Source: Dioscorea cayenensis subsp. rotundata
Taxonomy: Eukaryota; Streptophyta; Magnoliopsida; Dioscoreales; Dioscoreaceae
Length of the DNA stretch: 64,000 nt
Assembly: GCF_009730915.1 (NCBI RefSeq)
Contig: NC_052489.1
Location: forward strand, 23,181,916-23,245,915
Direction: 5' to 3'
Shown: piece after piece, positions 25,176-35,161 of the stretch
Numbering within the stretch: position 1 is the stretch's first letter
Layout of the letters: each line of letters begins with the position of its first letter
Made by a program: the position numbers and the translations under genes
The notes under the pieces: model-generated
Told to the model about the DNA's origin: nothing
The model's database searches: none
The model's input: only the letters and a program-made list of their open reading frames with translations

Positions 25176-25255
25176 AACGCCTAGGCGCTATAGTTTTTAT
25201 TTTGCACCTCTTAATGTTGTAGCGCCTAGGCGCTGCATGCTAGCGCCTAGGCGCT
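25176..25255. repeat. Three copies of a 14-bp palindrome
   Basis: The perfect palindrome AGCGCCTAGGCGCT occurs at 25221-25234 and 25242-25255. A copy with one mismatch (AACGCCTAGGCGCT) is at 25176-25189. All lie in the non-coding part of the gypsy remnant. The GC-rich words stand out sharply in AT-rich sequence. Confidence 0.8.
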
Positions 25256-26559
25256 AAATTTTCTATTTTGCTTGTTCCTTCTTTGTTGAAACTTTGCTCT
25301 TCTTTCTCCAATTTTGTGCTTTTTACATGTTATTCCTTCAAATCATTCTTTCTTTCCTACAATGCGATAACAATAAGATTAGGAGTAAAATTGGTTCAAA
25401 ATAATTCAAATTTAATTCATTATAAGTTAAAGAAGGTCTATATATTGAGTGAAAATTATACTTATCAAATACCCCCAAATTTAGAGTTTTGTTCGCCTTC
25501 GAACAAAAGAAAGAGAAAGAAAAATATCGTGAAACAAAGAAATATGATTAACGGCAACATTAAGTGAAACTCCGGCCTTAAAGTTGGATTTTTCAAACCC
25601 ATAAAAAGAAATTTTACGCATGGTCTACAATTTCAACTGTAGAGCAAATCTTACTCCATTTAAGGTTCCATGTGTGTGTCAAGTCTTTGCTACTTCACTA
25701 TCCTTGAACCTTTATTGGTTTATGCAAAAATAAAAACTCACCTAAACTCTAATTGAACCCCCAAACTTGATTATTTATATGCATTTCGTCATTTTTTTTC
25801 ACCTTTTTTTTTTTTCATTTCATCATCAATTTTTTTTATATATATCTAAAATAGTAGCTTTCACACATCCTTTGCGGTAGCCCTTTCTCCCAATAGAGCA
25901 TACTTAGTATCCGACTTTTTAGAAGTGGCTTCACACATCAAAGGTGGTAGCTCTTTTTTGTTTTTTGTTTTTATTTTGAAACAAATGACCTAACTAACTC
26001 TAGGGTCTTTCAAGGCTTTAGTAAGCTCCTAATTTTTATAAATGATCTGTAAGTATTTGGACAGCTAAGTAGGCATAACTGGGTGTGCTAAGAGTGTAAA
26101 GGAACCAAAAATAGAGCAACACAAGCACTATAGTCAAAAGAGAGACACATCTATTGTTTTTCATGGATTAGAAAGTCACTAGGATTTTTATCATAGGCCA
26201 TCATTGTTCCACAAACCAAATAACCTTTTTTTTTTTTTTAATAAACACCACCACACCCCCAAACTTAGAAGAAAACATTGCCCTCAATGTGAGCAAAGAG
26301 AAATAAATAAATAAACAAAAGGCATAAAATAAGAATAAAAACTCCCTTGAATGTCTTGACTTTCATCTCTTCACTGTCATCCTTTAGAAGTGGGTGTTCT
26401 TGGAAAGTTGGAGCTTATGAGAGTTGAACTATAAAGTAAAATAAAATAAGATAAGAATAATAAAATAAAATAAAATAAAATGTTAAAAATGCATGGGTTG
26501 CCTCCCAGCTAGCACTTTGTTTACGTCCTCAGCCCGACGACTCCTTTGTCATGGTGGAT

Positions 26560-27386
26560 TGAAGATGATTTTCTTTTTGCCCTTGTTAAAGCTCCACCCA
26601 AAATATGGCTTCATCCGCTGCCCATTAATTTTGAGAGTTCTTTTCTCTCTATGAGTGACTCCCGCAACACCAAATGGTAACATCTTATTGATTGTGAATG
26701 AACCACACCACTTCAGCTTGAATTTTCCATGCCTAGCTTTTGTTTACTTTTTATAAGTTTTGTCATCTTTATAGGCTTCATTCCGAAACTCATCAAACTT
26801 ATTCAATTGCAAAAGATTTTTCTCATCAATACGAAAGCAACAATCACTTGCTTGAGGATATTTTATAGCATCAAAAACGTTGAAAGTCACTTCTTCCTCT
26901 TGGACCCGAAGACGTAATTCTTCCTTTTGCACATCAATAATCACTCTCCCAGTAGCCAAAAATGGTCTTCCTAGTAATAATTGCTATGTCTTTGTCTTCT
27001 TCTATGTCAAGTACAATAAAATCAGCTGGAAATATGAACTTATCTATCTTGATAAGAACATCTTCAATTACTCTTCTAGGATGCTTCAATGAACGATCTG
27101 CTAATTACAATATGACTGTAGTAGGTCGCGATTTTCCCAAGTTAAGCTTCTTGAATATTGATAAGGGCATTAGATTGATACTTGCTCCCAAATCACACAA
27201 TGCCCTCTCAAGCACCACATTGCCAATTGAGCACGAGATGGTGAAACTGCCTAGATCCTTGAGTTTAGCTGGCAACGTCTTTTGCAAGATTGTGCTACAC
27301 TCTTCAGTAAGTGTGACTCTCTCATAGTCCTTAAACTTCCTTTTGTTTGAAAGAATTTTTTTCATAAACTTCACATAGCTTGGCAT
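26560..27386 (-). pseudogene. Broken gypsy polyprotein: protease joined to integrase tail
   Basis: The minus-strand frame at 27386-27105 contains the retropepsin signature ALCDLGASINLMPLS. It is interrupted by an in-frame stop at about 27104, reopens, then shifts frame near 26960. The following frame (26959-26744) begins with a protease-linker segment (IDVQKEELRLRV, VTFNVFDAIKYP). It passes directly into residues that resemble integrase (KFDEFRNEAYKDDKTYKK), with integrase C-terminal sequence (TLKINGQRMKPYFG) further on at about 26640-26600. The direct protease-to-integrase junction shows that reverse transcriptase, RNase H and most of integrase were deleted. It is not functional. Confidence 0.7.
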
Positions 27387-27420
27387 TTGTTCAAGAGCTT
27401 CAGCAAATGGGATATTAATG

Positions 27421-28180
27421 TGAATATATATATTGTACCATTAGTCCATGATTAATATTGATTTACCTAAAAGAATTTTTACTTTTTGAATAATTATATG
27501 AAAATATGGGTAAAATAATACTAACTACTATTTATTGTTTATTATAAGGGTGAGATAATGCTAACTAATATTTAAAATAACAATTGATTCAAATATTTAA
27601 GAAATAAATAAATAAATTTAATTGTAAATAACAATTGAACTTAAATATTTCATTACACTATTAAAATTATGTTAACGAAAAAATAACACAATACTTAATT
27701 TTATTAAATAGTATTAACATTTTTTATATACGTTGTTATTGAACTTAATAATAAATAATTGTTAAAGTGGAAAATTTAATTTAAATTTTTAATTATGATA
27801 AAGGAAATAACAATACTTAAATAATATAATTAAAAAGTATTAACATTATATTTTCTACGTTTATTATTAATTTTAATAATAAATAATTGGAAAAGTGGAA
27901 TATTTAATATTTAATAGAAGTAAAACAATATTTTAAATATTTTATTATTTAAAATATGTATTATTTTATTTTAATATGTTAGTTATATATAATGTTATTT
28001 ATTCCTATAAAGGTTATAAAGGTTATTTTACAATATTTCCTTTTTTTATATTTTCCCCTTCTCAATAAACTACCCTCTTATACCTTATCAACCAAACACA
28101 TCTTTCATTCCCAATCCTCCTCCACTCCTCCTCATTTTCATTACTCCTCCATTCCTTTTCATTCCCAATATGGGAACCAA
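27421..28180. other. AT-rich filler inside the Harbinger-like element
   Basis: Between the gypsy remnant and the right terminal repeat, the sequence is strongly AT-rich and repetitive at the level of short words (TATTAACAT, AATAATTGWWAAAGTGGAA). No open frame has a recognisable domain. The last 100 bp are C- and T-rich. Confidence 0.45.
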
Positions 28181-28562
28181 ACGGCCCCTAAGAGGAGACA
28201 TTTCTACACCTAAGTATTTATTTTTTTTACTATTATTTAATGTTTTAAAAATTGAACCGGTGGAACGATTCGGTCATAATTCAACGGGTTCAACCGGATT
28301 TCCTATTTTTAAAATATATAAATTTTTAAAAGTAAGAAAAACCTGAAAAACAGAAAAAAAAAAAACAACAACAATTTATTTATTCTAATCCATCCGGATT
28401 CTAGTCAATGACAACCAGTAAAAACCTCATTTTTCATCTCCATCTCTAGAATGAAGCTTCCTCTCCTCATCTTCTCCATCTCCCAAACCAAATCAAAGAA
28501 TTCATTAATTCCAATCCATCCAAGCTTCCATCTGTTTATATAAATAATAATAATAATAATAA

Positions 28563-28593
<31 letters not shown>

Positions 28594-28635
28594 ATTAAAT
28601 ATATCTCCTAATTTAAACAAAATATTCAAATATCA

Positions 28636-29300
28636 AGACCAGCCGAGAGCACAGATCTCGAGACAGTCTAAAATACTAAAATCTCAAGATTAGCCGAGAG
28701 CACCGATCTCGAGGCGATCCAAAATATCCAAAATACACAAATCTCAAGACCAGCCGAGAGCACCGAGCTCGAGGCGATCCAAAATATCCAAAATACACAA
28801 ATCTTAAGACCAGCCAAGAGCACAGATCTCGAGTCGGTCTAAAATGCTCAAACCCCTGGACCAGCCGAGAGTGTTGATCTCGAGGAGATCCAAAATATTC
28901 AAAATACACAAATCTCAGGACTAGTCAAGAGCACTGATCTCAAGACGGTCTAAAATACTCAAATCTCAAGATCAGCCGAGAGCACCAATCTTGAGGCGAT
29001 CCAAAATATCCAAAATTCACAAATCTCAAGACCAGCCGAGAGCACATATCTCGAGGCGGTCTAAAATACTAAAATCTCAGGATTAGTCGAGAGCACATAT
29101 CTCGAGGCGATACAAAATATCCAAATCTCAAGACTAACCGAGAGCACAGATCTCAAGGCAGTCTAAAATACTCAAGTCTCAGGATCAGCCGAGAGAACAC
29201 ATCTCGAGGCGATTCTAAATACACAAATCTAAAGATCAGCCCAGGCCACACATCTCGAGGCAATCTCAATCCCAAGATCAGCTATGAATACAAATCACAG
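28636..29300. repeat. Minisatellite of interspersed 51- and 60-bp units
   Basis: About thirteen diverged units share the core GACCAGCCGAGAGCACNGAT followed by CTCGAGGCG. Short units (51 bp) continue GTCTAAAATACTMAAATCTC. Long units (60 bp) continue GATCCAAAATATCCAAAATACACAAATCTC in two parts. The order is roughly short, long, long, short, long, short, long, then short variants that decay toward 29300. Both lengths are multiples of three, so one minus-strand frame stays open across several units (28676-28909). Each unit can pair CGAGA with TCTCG around a 7-base loop. No start context or protein family supports translation. Confidence 0.85.
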
Positions 29301-30055
29301 GGCAAATTAAAAAAAATAATATATATATATAAACTAATGATAATGATAATAAAAATAAATAATACAAATAATATATATATATATAAATATTAATAAAAAA
29401 GAAAAAAAAATCTTAATAAAAAAAATCAGATAAAGATAATACAAATAAAATAAAAATAAATATAATAATAACAAAATCCAAATCAGATAGAGTTAATTTT
29501 AAAAAAAATCAAAATCAAATAAAAAAATCAAATAAAAAAAAATCAAATGAAGATAAAATAAATAAATATAATAAATTAAAATAATAATATATAAATATAA
29601 TAAATTAAAATAAAGTAAAATACAATTAAAAAATAGAAACTTGGGTAGTGGTCACCCCACGATCAATAAAAATAAATAAATAAATTTAAAAGAAAAAAAA
29701 TATATTTGTATAATCATAATGACAATGATAATAAATCAGTACTAATAAAATAAAAATAATAAAAATTATTATAATAACGAATAAAAAAAAGTATTATTAA
29801 ATATATATGTATACATATATAATAATATATAATAATATATATACCATAATAAAATAAAATAAAATAGATTAAAATAATAATAATAACAAAAAAAAATCAA
29901 ACTAAATAAATAAATAAATAAATAATAAGATATAAATAATAATAATAATAATTACAATAATGATAATAATAAAAATAATAAATAATAATAATAATAAATA
30001 AGAAAAATAAATAAATAAATTAAAAATATAATATATATTTAATTAAATTAACCTG
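29300..30055. other. AT-rich low-complexity block
   Basis: Almost entirely AATAA/ATAAA/ATAAT words, with simple tracts (AATAAATAAATAA at 29907-29923, ATAATAATA at 29937-29960). A brief exception is near 29640-29668 (CTTGGGTAGTGGTCACCCC). No coding or structured feature is supported. Confidence 0.6.
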
Positions 30056-30514
30056 AGGTGTGGTGCGCGTCGTGGTTCCCCATGTGGAACACAACCGCGC
30101 CCACGATGATACAACCGCTACCACGTTTGGTGACCAGAGATTGTTTATAAAAGTAGGGGAGACGACGAACGCCAAGAAGGACAGAAAGAAGAAGGAAGAA
30201 ATCGGCAAGAGAAAATTGAAGAAGAGTGAAGGAAAAAGACGAAAAAGAAGAAGAAGGTTCTTATTTTTCTCTCCAAACCTATATTCATATATATATATAT
30301 ATATACACATATGTAAAGAGAAAAGAAAGTCGTTGCCTGATGCCGTCGCTTGCTGTCGCTGCCGTTGCTTGATGCTATCGTTGCCGTTGCTGCCTACCGT
30401 TGGAAGGTTGTTGCTGTCACCATCGCCGCAACCGCTGCCACTATCATCGCTGTTGCCGCTGCCGCCGTCGCAAATGGAAGAAGGAGGCTGAGAGCTGTCG
30501 GATTCCTGTTGTCA

Positions 30515-30775
30515 GACTTTGAGAGTATTATCCGAATGGTCTAAGCCAGCATTTGCTTCACTTTTGCAATGATCCTCAAGGATGCGCCTATGAAGGACTA
30601 GGCCATGGTGGCTTGAGCAGTCGAGGAGCTCGTCAACAACTACTCTAATTCACAAGACGTCTTCACGCAGAACAAGGTCATGCAGTTTCTCATTGGTCAT
30701 CTCGTCGTCGAAATCATGCAAGGTGCACAATAAACATATGATCCAGTCAAAGGTAAACTCCATTTCTCTGTGTTC
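30515..30775 (+). pseudogene. ARM-repeat-only (ARO-like) gene fragment
   Basis: The translated plus strand reads FESIIRMV, then ICFTFAMILKDAPMKD, AMVA, AVEELVNNYSNSQDVFTQNK and VMQFLIGHLVVEIMQ, followed after a frameshift by HNKHMIQSK. Order and spacing match my memory of plant ARMADILLO-REPEAT-ONLY proteins (FAKILKEGPMK, QAMVAWAV, CQD.FAQNNVIRLLVGHLAFETVQEHSKYAI). At least three in-frame stops and one frameshift disable it. It is a captured or processed fragment without flanking exons. Confidence is moderate because the alignment is from memory. Confidence 0.5.
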
Positions 30776-30837
30776 GCCAAAGAGAATCGAAGCCCCGTCG
30801 CTACCTCGCCTTAGTGCAACCTCCGACAACTGTAGCC

Positions 30838-31030
30838 ATGGGTCATATGCATAATCATGGGAAGGGCATCTCTTCACCGGTGCTACTCTACAAAAGGACC
30901 TCGCCAATTTGGTTAAAAATTTCTGCACAAGATGTCAATGAGAATGAGAACGTTCATCTGCAAGTTCACTAAGAAGGGGTTAACACTGTCCCAGATCGAT
31001 GTTATCTTTCGTGATTCTCATGATATTATA
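30838..31030 (+). pseudogene. Ribosomal protein S13 (uS15) pseudogene fragment
   Basis: Starting with an ATG, the plus strand encodes [20 protein letters not shown] and then [17 protein letters not shown]. After a frameshift it continues [24 protein letters not shown]. This is the recognisable N-terminal half of cytosolic ribosomal protein S13 (MGRMHSRGKGIS..., [32 protein letters not shown]). No introns interrupt the stretch, which fits a processed copy or exon capture. Homology fades after the RDSHDI motif. It is non-functional because of the frameshift and truncation. Confidence 0.75.
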
Positions 31031-31335
31031 CCACTCAAATCTAGGTCTCAAATTCCAGTTCCTGAGATATACTTCAGCTAATATGATGGTATCGCCACCA
31101 TCTTCTCTGGTGGTGGCTTCATGTCCTCTCAGGCTACCCAGATTCATGAGCCTGGCGTTTCCAAGAGCTTCGAGGTCTAAGGCGTGATTCCTCTCATAAT
31201 GAAGCGGATCAGCAAGGCACACCATTCTGCAAGTGATGACGGAAACAACAGTGACAAGGATGATGATGGCTTAATCCCCGTTGTCGAAACTTAAGTCCGA
31301 GGCCAAAGAAACGAAGAAGAGGAGGAGGTGCTGCA
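31031..31335. other. Unassigned GC-richer segment between gene fragments
   Basis: Coding-like composition continues on both strands. A minus-strand frame covers 31225-30980 and a plus-strand frame reads YDGIATIFSGGGFMSSQATQIHEPGVSKSFEV around 31081-31180. I recognise neither. It probably represents further captured exon material, given its neighbours. Confidence 0.35.
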
Positions 31336-31339
31336 TGAG

Positions 31340-31465
31340 GATGCCAAAGACCTGAGATCCCTCCACTTGTCGCCGTGTGAATGGTTTGTGTGCGATGATC
31401 TCTGCACGTGCACATGCTACTTGGTTATCCAGGGATCGGACTCGTTAACATCATTGCCGGCACGT
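31340..31465 (+). pseudogene. PLIP-type lipase (phospholipase A1) fragment
   Basis: The plus strand encodes KDLRSLHLSPCEWFVCDDLC, then TCTCYLVIQGSDSLTS. This resembles the SPCEWFVCDD...TRxFVIQGSDSLASWQ block of plastid phospholipase A1 PLIP proteins, just before their catalytic lipase core. The catalytic GxSxG serine motif is not present, and the similarity stops at about 31460. An acidic stretch upstream (EEEEEVLHEDA) may belong to the same source gene. Identification is from motif memory only. Confidence 0.5.
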
Positions 31466-31472
31466 ATTCGAG

Positions 31473-31658
31473 ATGATTGAGATAGCGCGCTATGTATCAT
31501 ATGAGGGCTTTATGTATATTGTTGTTGCTCGCATGGGAACCGGCTTTAATATCATCGATGTTGCGGGTGTGCTCAGTAAGCTGAAATTAGAACCTGATTT
31601 GTATAACTTCAATAGTTTGATAAAAAAAACTTATAGGACGAACTTCATTAATGGTTGA
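31473..31658 (+). other. Short open frame, unrecognised
   Basis: Sixty-one codons (MIEIARYVSYEGFMYIVVAR, then MGTGFNIIDVAGVLSKLKLE and so on) directly follow the lipase-like fragment. Composition is coding-like but I recognise no family. Given its position it may be another captured exon rather than a gene. Confidence 0.25.
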
Positions 31659-31659
31659 T

Positions 31660-33084
31660 AATGATTGTACAACTTCATAAATATATTTATGCACATAAAG
31701 CATTGACATGCAAACATGTACGTATCCAAAAACAAAAAAAAAAATTATTATTATTATTATTATTATTATTGATGGAAGAAGAAAGCAAGGAATCTGACAT
31801 GCTATTAAAGTCATCAATATCCTGGTTCACTAGTAATTGACAAAGTTAGGCTCCAAAATGCAAAAATAAATAAATAAATAATAATAATAATAGTAAAGTT
31901 GAGTGGGTTCCATGTTGGTGACTAATGAATTGATAGCACCTTTGTTTCATTTGATGAAATTATAATGAAAAACCCACGTGCATGTTAAAAAAAAAAAAGG
32001 GTCCCACCATACAAAAATATATATATATATATATATTTAAAGTGCTTAAGGCTGTGAAAAGATTAATGAGAATATTTTGATATTGAAGCAACGTATCATA
32101 TTATTAGTTGAAGGAAAGTGACACATGGAAGAAAAATGAGGCCATTGAGTGGGTTTATTAGCAAAGGGTAAGCATAGAAAGCGGTGCTCAGATTCAGAAT
32201 CATACAGCAGATGACACCATCATAGGGTACAACATCAGCACTCAGGTTCTACATACAAATCAGATCGAGCAATAAACATATTTGATAAATGAGGTGATTC
32301 ATATTAAAACCGTATTGTGAAAGCTATAACTTGAAGAACAACTTTTGTGGATATTCTTGCATTTCTCATCATCACTGGCTATATGGAGTCACTAGATCTG
32401 CATCATGATTGGTTCTTTTGACAATGAGAACCGATAATTTTCTATATGTGAAACTCTTCAATAAGACGTGTGTGATGTACGATGACAAAATACCTAAAGC
32501 AGCTATAAAAAAAGATGCTCATTCCGAATAAATGACAATAATGCTCATCTTGAGGCAACGGCAACATTTGTTAGAAAATATACAAATTACGAGGCGGTAA
32601 TGAGATACATATCTCAAGGCAGCAATAAGACATATATGCAAGACAACAACAAGGTGTACAACGTAGTAACAAGGCACAGGCGGCAGCAGCAGTGATATTA
32701 TATATATATATATAAATTATATGTTCACATATGAATGATGTAATATAAAATAAATAATAAAATTTATAATTCGTAAATTATCTTGCCTTTATTTGTACTT
32801 GAGCCCGTAATCGGAGGTTCCTAAGATTTCAGTCTAGGATAATTAATAATAGAGGCTTGCCTCTATTAGGAAAGAAAGAGTCTGCAAAGATAATAATAAA
32901 TAAAAGAGAATAACATTTGTGATTCGATATATCGCCTGATGTCCCTTCACCGACACGATGCCAGGGTACATATTTTCGATTCCACACCATCTATGGCCGA
33001 GTGAGTCCTCTCTTCTTCTTCTTCTTTTTCTTCTTCTTCTTAGATTTATGTTCTAAATCCTCCAATCTCATTACAACTCATCAG
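31660..33084. other. AT-rich segment without recognisable gene
   Basis: Contains an (ATT)n tract (31744-31770), AT runs (32017-32036, 32699-32714) and a block at 32560-32690 with repeated (A)GGCARCAA words. A perfect inverted repeat TAATAGAGGC-TT-GCCTCTATTA lies at 32847-32868. A TTC-rich tract (33012-33041) precedes the next gene fragment. No domain-bearing frame was found. Confidence 0.45.
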
Positions 33085-33275
33085 ACCTAGATGACAAGGA
33101 CACCGGCGCCAAACCCATCATCGTCTAGATCCATCCTCGATCAACCACAAGCATCCACATCACAGCTCTGGACGGTCTGGTCAACGTCAACTCCCTCTAC
33201 ACGATTGTCGTCTTTGTCAGCCTCTCGCTCACCACATCGGGCCAGTGAAGCCTTGAAGGGATCATTGGGTCATCT
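33085..33275 (+). pseudogene. MEE60-like membrane protein gene fragment
   Basis: One plus-strand frame reads DLDDKDTGAKPIIV, stop, then IHPRSTTSIHITALDGLVNV and NSLYTIVVFVSLSLTTSGQ before another stop. The HITALDGLVNVNSLFT...FVGLSLTTPGQ block is characteristic of a plant family of small membrane proteins (MEE60 group) of unclear function, as I recall it. Two in-frame stops and loss of the rest of the protein mark it as a fragment. The longer open frame in this place (33091-33333) is in a different phase and is not the ancestral one. Confidence 0.45.
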
Positions 33276-33334
33276 GGTCCAGTCTAACCAGTTCACCGGT
33301 TTCCGGTCCAACTGCAGTTCAATCGCGGTTTAAT

Positions 33335-35130
33335 AAAGGACCTGTTTCATCTATTTTTTTTTGTTTGGTTGGAAGAAGGAGTGAGGAGAGATGTAATGTG
33401 TATTTTACTAATTTGCTCTTTTATATAAAATTTATCATAAAATTTTTTTATACGTATCTAAGATTATTTTGTACAAACTTTGTTAATATTAATATTAATA
33501 TTACTAATAATATTATTTGTGCAATAATGATATTATTATACAAATTGATAAAGGGTAATTTGGTAAATGGTTGTAGAAGGATAATATAGTTGTATAAAAT
33601 ATCAGCGATAACATACAAATGATTGGTTTTTTTGAGCTCAAAATATCTAAAATGTTGAGACCCCAAAGGCCTAAGATTTTATTATTTGAAAAACCACAAA
33701 ATATGATTTTGGCCAATACTGTCCTTTAGTGATCTTTGAATTTTTACGAGCTTTAATGGGCCCAAAGGATGATTAAACCTCAAAATGGATCTTCACTTGT
33801 TGCATTTTGCTTGAGGGATAGACGTCAATGTGTCTTTATGGGCCTTCGAGGTTTAGAGATGTTTTTGAGTAAAGCCCCAAATTTGAAGGACCATCAAAGT
33901 ATTGGATTGGTTTGGTCCTACAAGGACTTCAATGAGTATTGGTTGAGATGAGGTGATCGGACACTAAGAGAGTACTGGGAAAAAATTGCACTTGAAGAAC
34001 ACGGGTGTATAAATTAACATGATTATTGTACATGAGTCTGCGACTATACGTCCGCGCAATTCTCTGAATTTGGTTTTAATTAAGAAACAATACGATAAAC
34101 ACGGTTGTGTTTAAGCCCCGTGTTTAAGCCCGTCTAACTTTTTATACGTCAGCATTATCTTCAATGAGAGTATGTATAGACTCTTGTATCTCTGTATACC
34201 AACACAATATAACACGGCTGTGTTTAAATATATGCATCACTCTCTATATCAGAACAACTACAAGCAAGTGCAAGCTTTCCCATTTTGTGTGTTCAAATAG
34301 AATATCCTGCAAATGCTAACTAAATTAATCAACCGTATAATTGCAAGACACAATTTTAGCATGGAAAGCTTCTCAGATTAACAGATAAAAAAATCATGAG
34401 ACCCTTAGGCAATTTAAAACTTCACTATATCAAATGGAACTGTAAGATTTTCTCTAGATACAAACTAGAGATTCGTAATAACGTAGGCATCGTCATCATC
34501 ATAAATAAGGATGAATAACAAATTACAATACTAAATAAGAATGCCTAAGAGAGTGCTAAAAAACAGACCAAATGAGAAATCAAATATGGTAGATGAGAAA
34601 CACAACTTATAAGAATTCACCATTTAAAATTTGAGCGAAAATCGACCTGATTTCAAAATTTAATTATCCTCCCAATGCTCAAAACCCTACCCTTGTTTCT
34701 CTTCTTCCTCCCTCTCATTCTTTTTTTTTTCTTTTTTCTTTTTTCTTTTTCTCTTCTAATGTCTTCTAGTAGCATATCTTATAATTCCATTGTCTTTTAA
34801 TCTTTTCATTTTAGTTTTTGAGCTTAAAGTCCCATGATTCCCAGCCTGTTAAGTGGGGTTGAACCAATAAAGAGATGAGAATTTTAGGTATTAAGAAATT
34901 GGAGAAGCAATGAAAATTACATCGGATGAAATAACACAAAATTGGACATAAAGATCATACACTGGATGTGGGACCCAACGGTAGAGATGAATGACAATAT
35001 TTTTTTTTTTTGTTATTTTCTTTATTCTCTTTATTAGTAACTTGATTAATCTCTTCTAAGCTTAAATTTCTTCACTCCTCTCTGTTTTCTTCTTCCACTC
35101 ATTTTTTCTTCTTGTTTTCTTATATATTCC

Positions 35131-35161
<31 letters not shown>

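Larger units (their letters stand above)
24330..27420 (-). mobile_element. Deleted Ty3/gypsy (Athila/Tat-like) retrotransposon
   Basis: Read on the minus strand, an aspartic-protease region (27105-27386) is followed, after a large deletion, by an integrase C-terminal region (about 26840-26560). Next comes the conserved post-integrase stretch around CTGGGAGGCAACCCATGC (near 26494-26511). Then long non-coding sequence ends in the TCAATCCTTGTGGGACGATA motif (near 24384-24403) typical of this retrotransposon group. Reverse transcriptase and RNase H are absent. No pair of intact LTRs was found, so the outer limits are approximate. Confidence 0.6.
22425..28188. mobile_element. PIF/Harbinger-like element with nested gypsy insertion
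   Basis: The left end GGGACTGTTTGTTTGCCAGC and the inverse of the right end, GGGGCCGTTTGGTTCCCATA, are clearly related; both continue into TTGGRAATG. TAA flanks both (22422-22424 and 28189-28191), as for Harbinger insertions. Inside is a fragment resembling the C-terminus of a Harbinger-associated Myb/SANT-like ORF (23705-23970), and a Ty3/gypsy remnant occupies about 24330-27420. No Harbinger transposase domain is recognisable. The boundaries are well supported, but the family of the original element is inferred from ends and duplication. Confidence 0.6.
28240..33334. mobile_element. Candidate gene-capturing (Pack-type) element
   Basis: The left edge TGTTTTAAAAATTGAACCGG and the inverse of the right edge, TATTAAACCGCGATTGAACT, have the same composition and order (T/A-rich start, then AACCG, TTGAAC, CCGG words). 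They resemble the ends of the element at 18226. Between them lie a minisatellite, an AT-rich block, and at least four plus-strand fragments of unrelated host genes (ARM-repeat ARO-like, RPS13, PLIP-type lipase, MEE60-like). No transposase and no clear target duplication were found, so the outer limits are an inference. A Helitron origin is possible too. Confidence 0.4.

Noticed and set aside
28636-29300. CRISPR-like array of repeats and spacers
   Set aside because: Units are diverged, contiguous and of two lengths, with no unique spacers. Context is a plant genome, so it is a minisatellite.
33091-33333. 80-codon Ser/Thr-rich open frame
   Set aside because: The recognisable protein similarity (HITALDGLVNVNS) is in a different phase of the same strand and has stops; this frame is a by-product.
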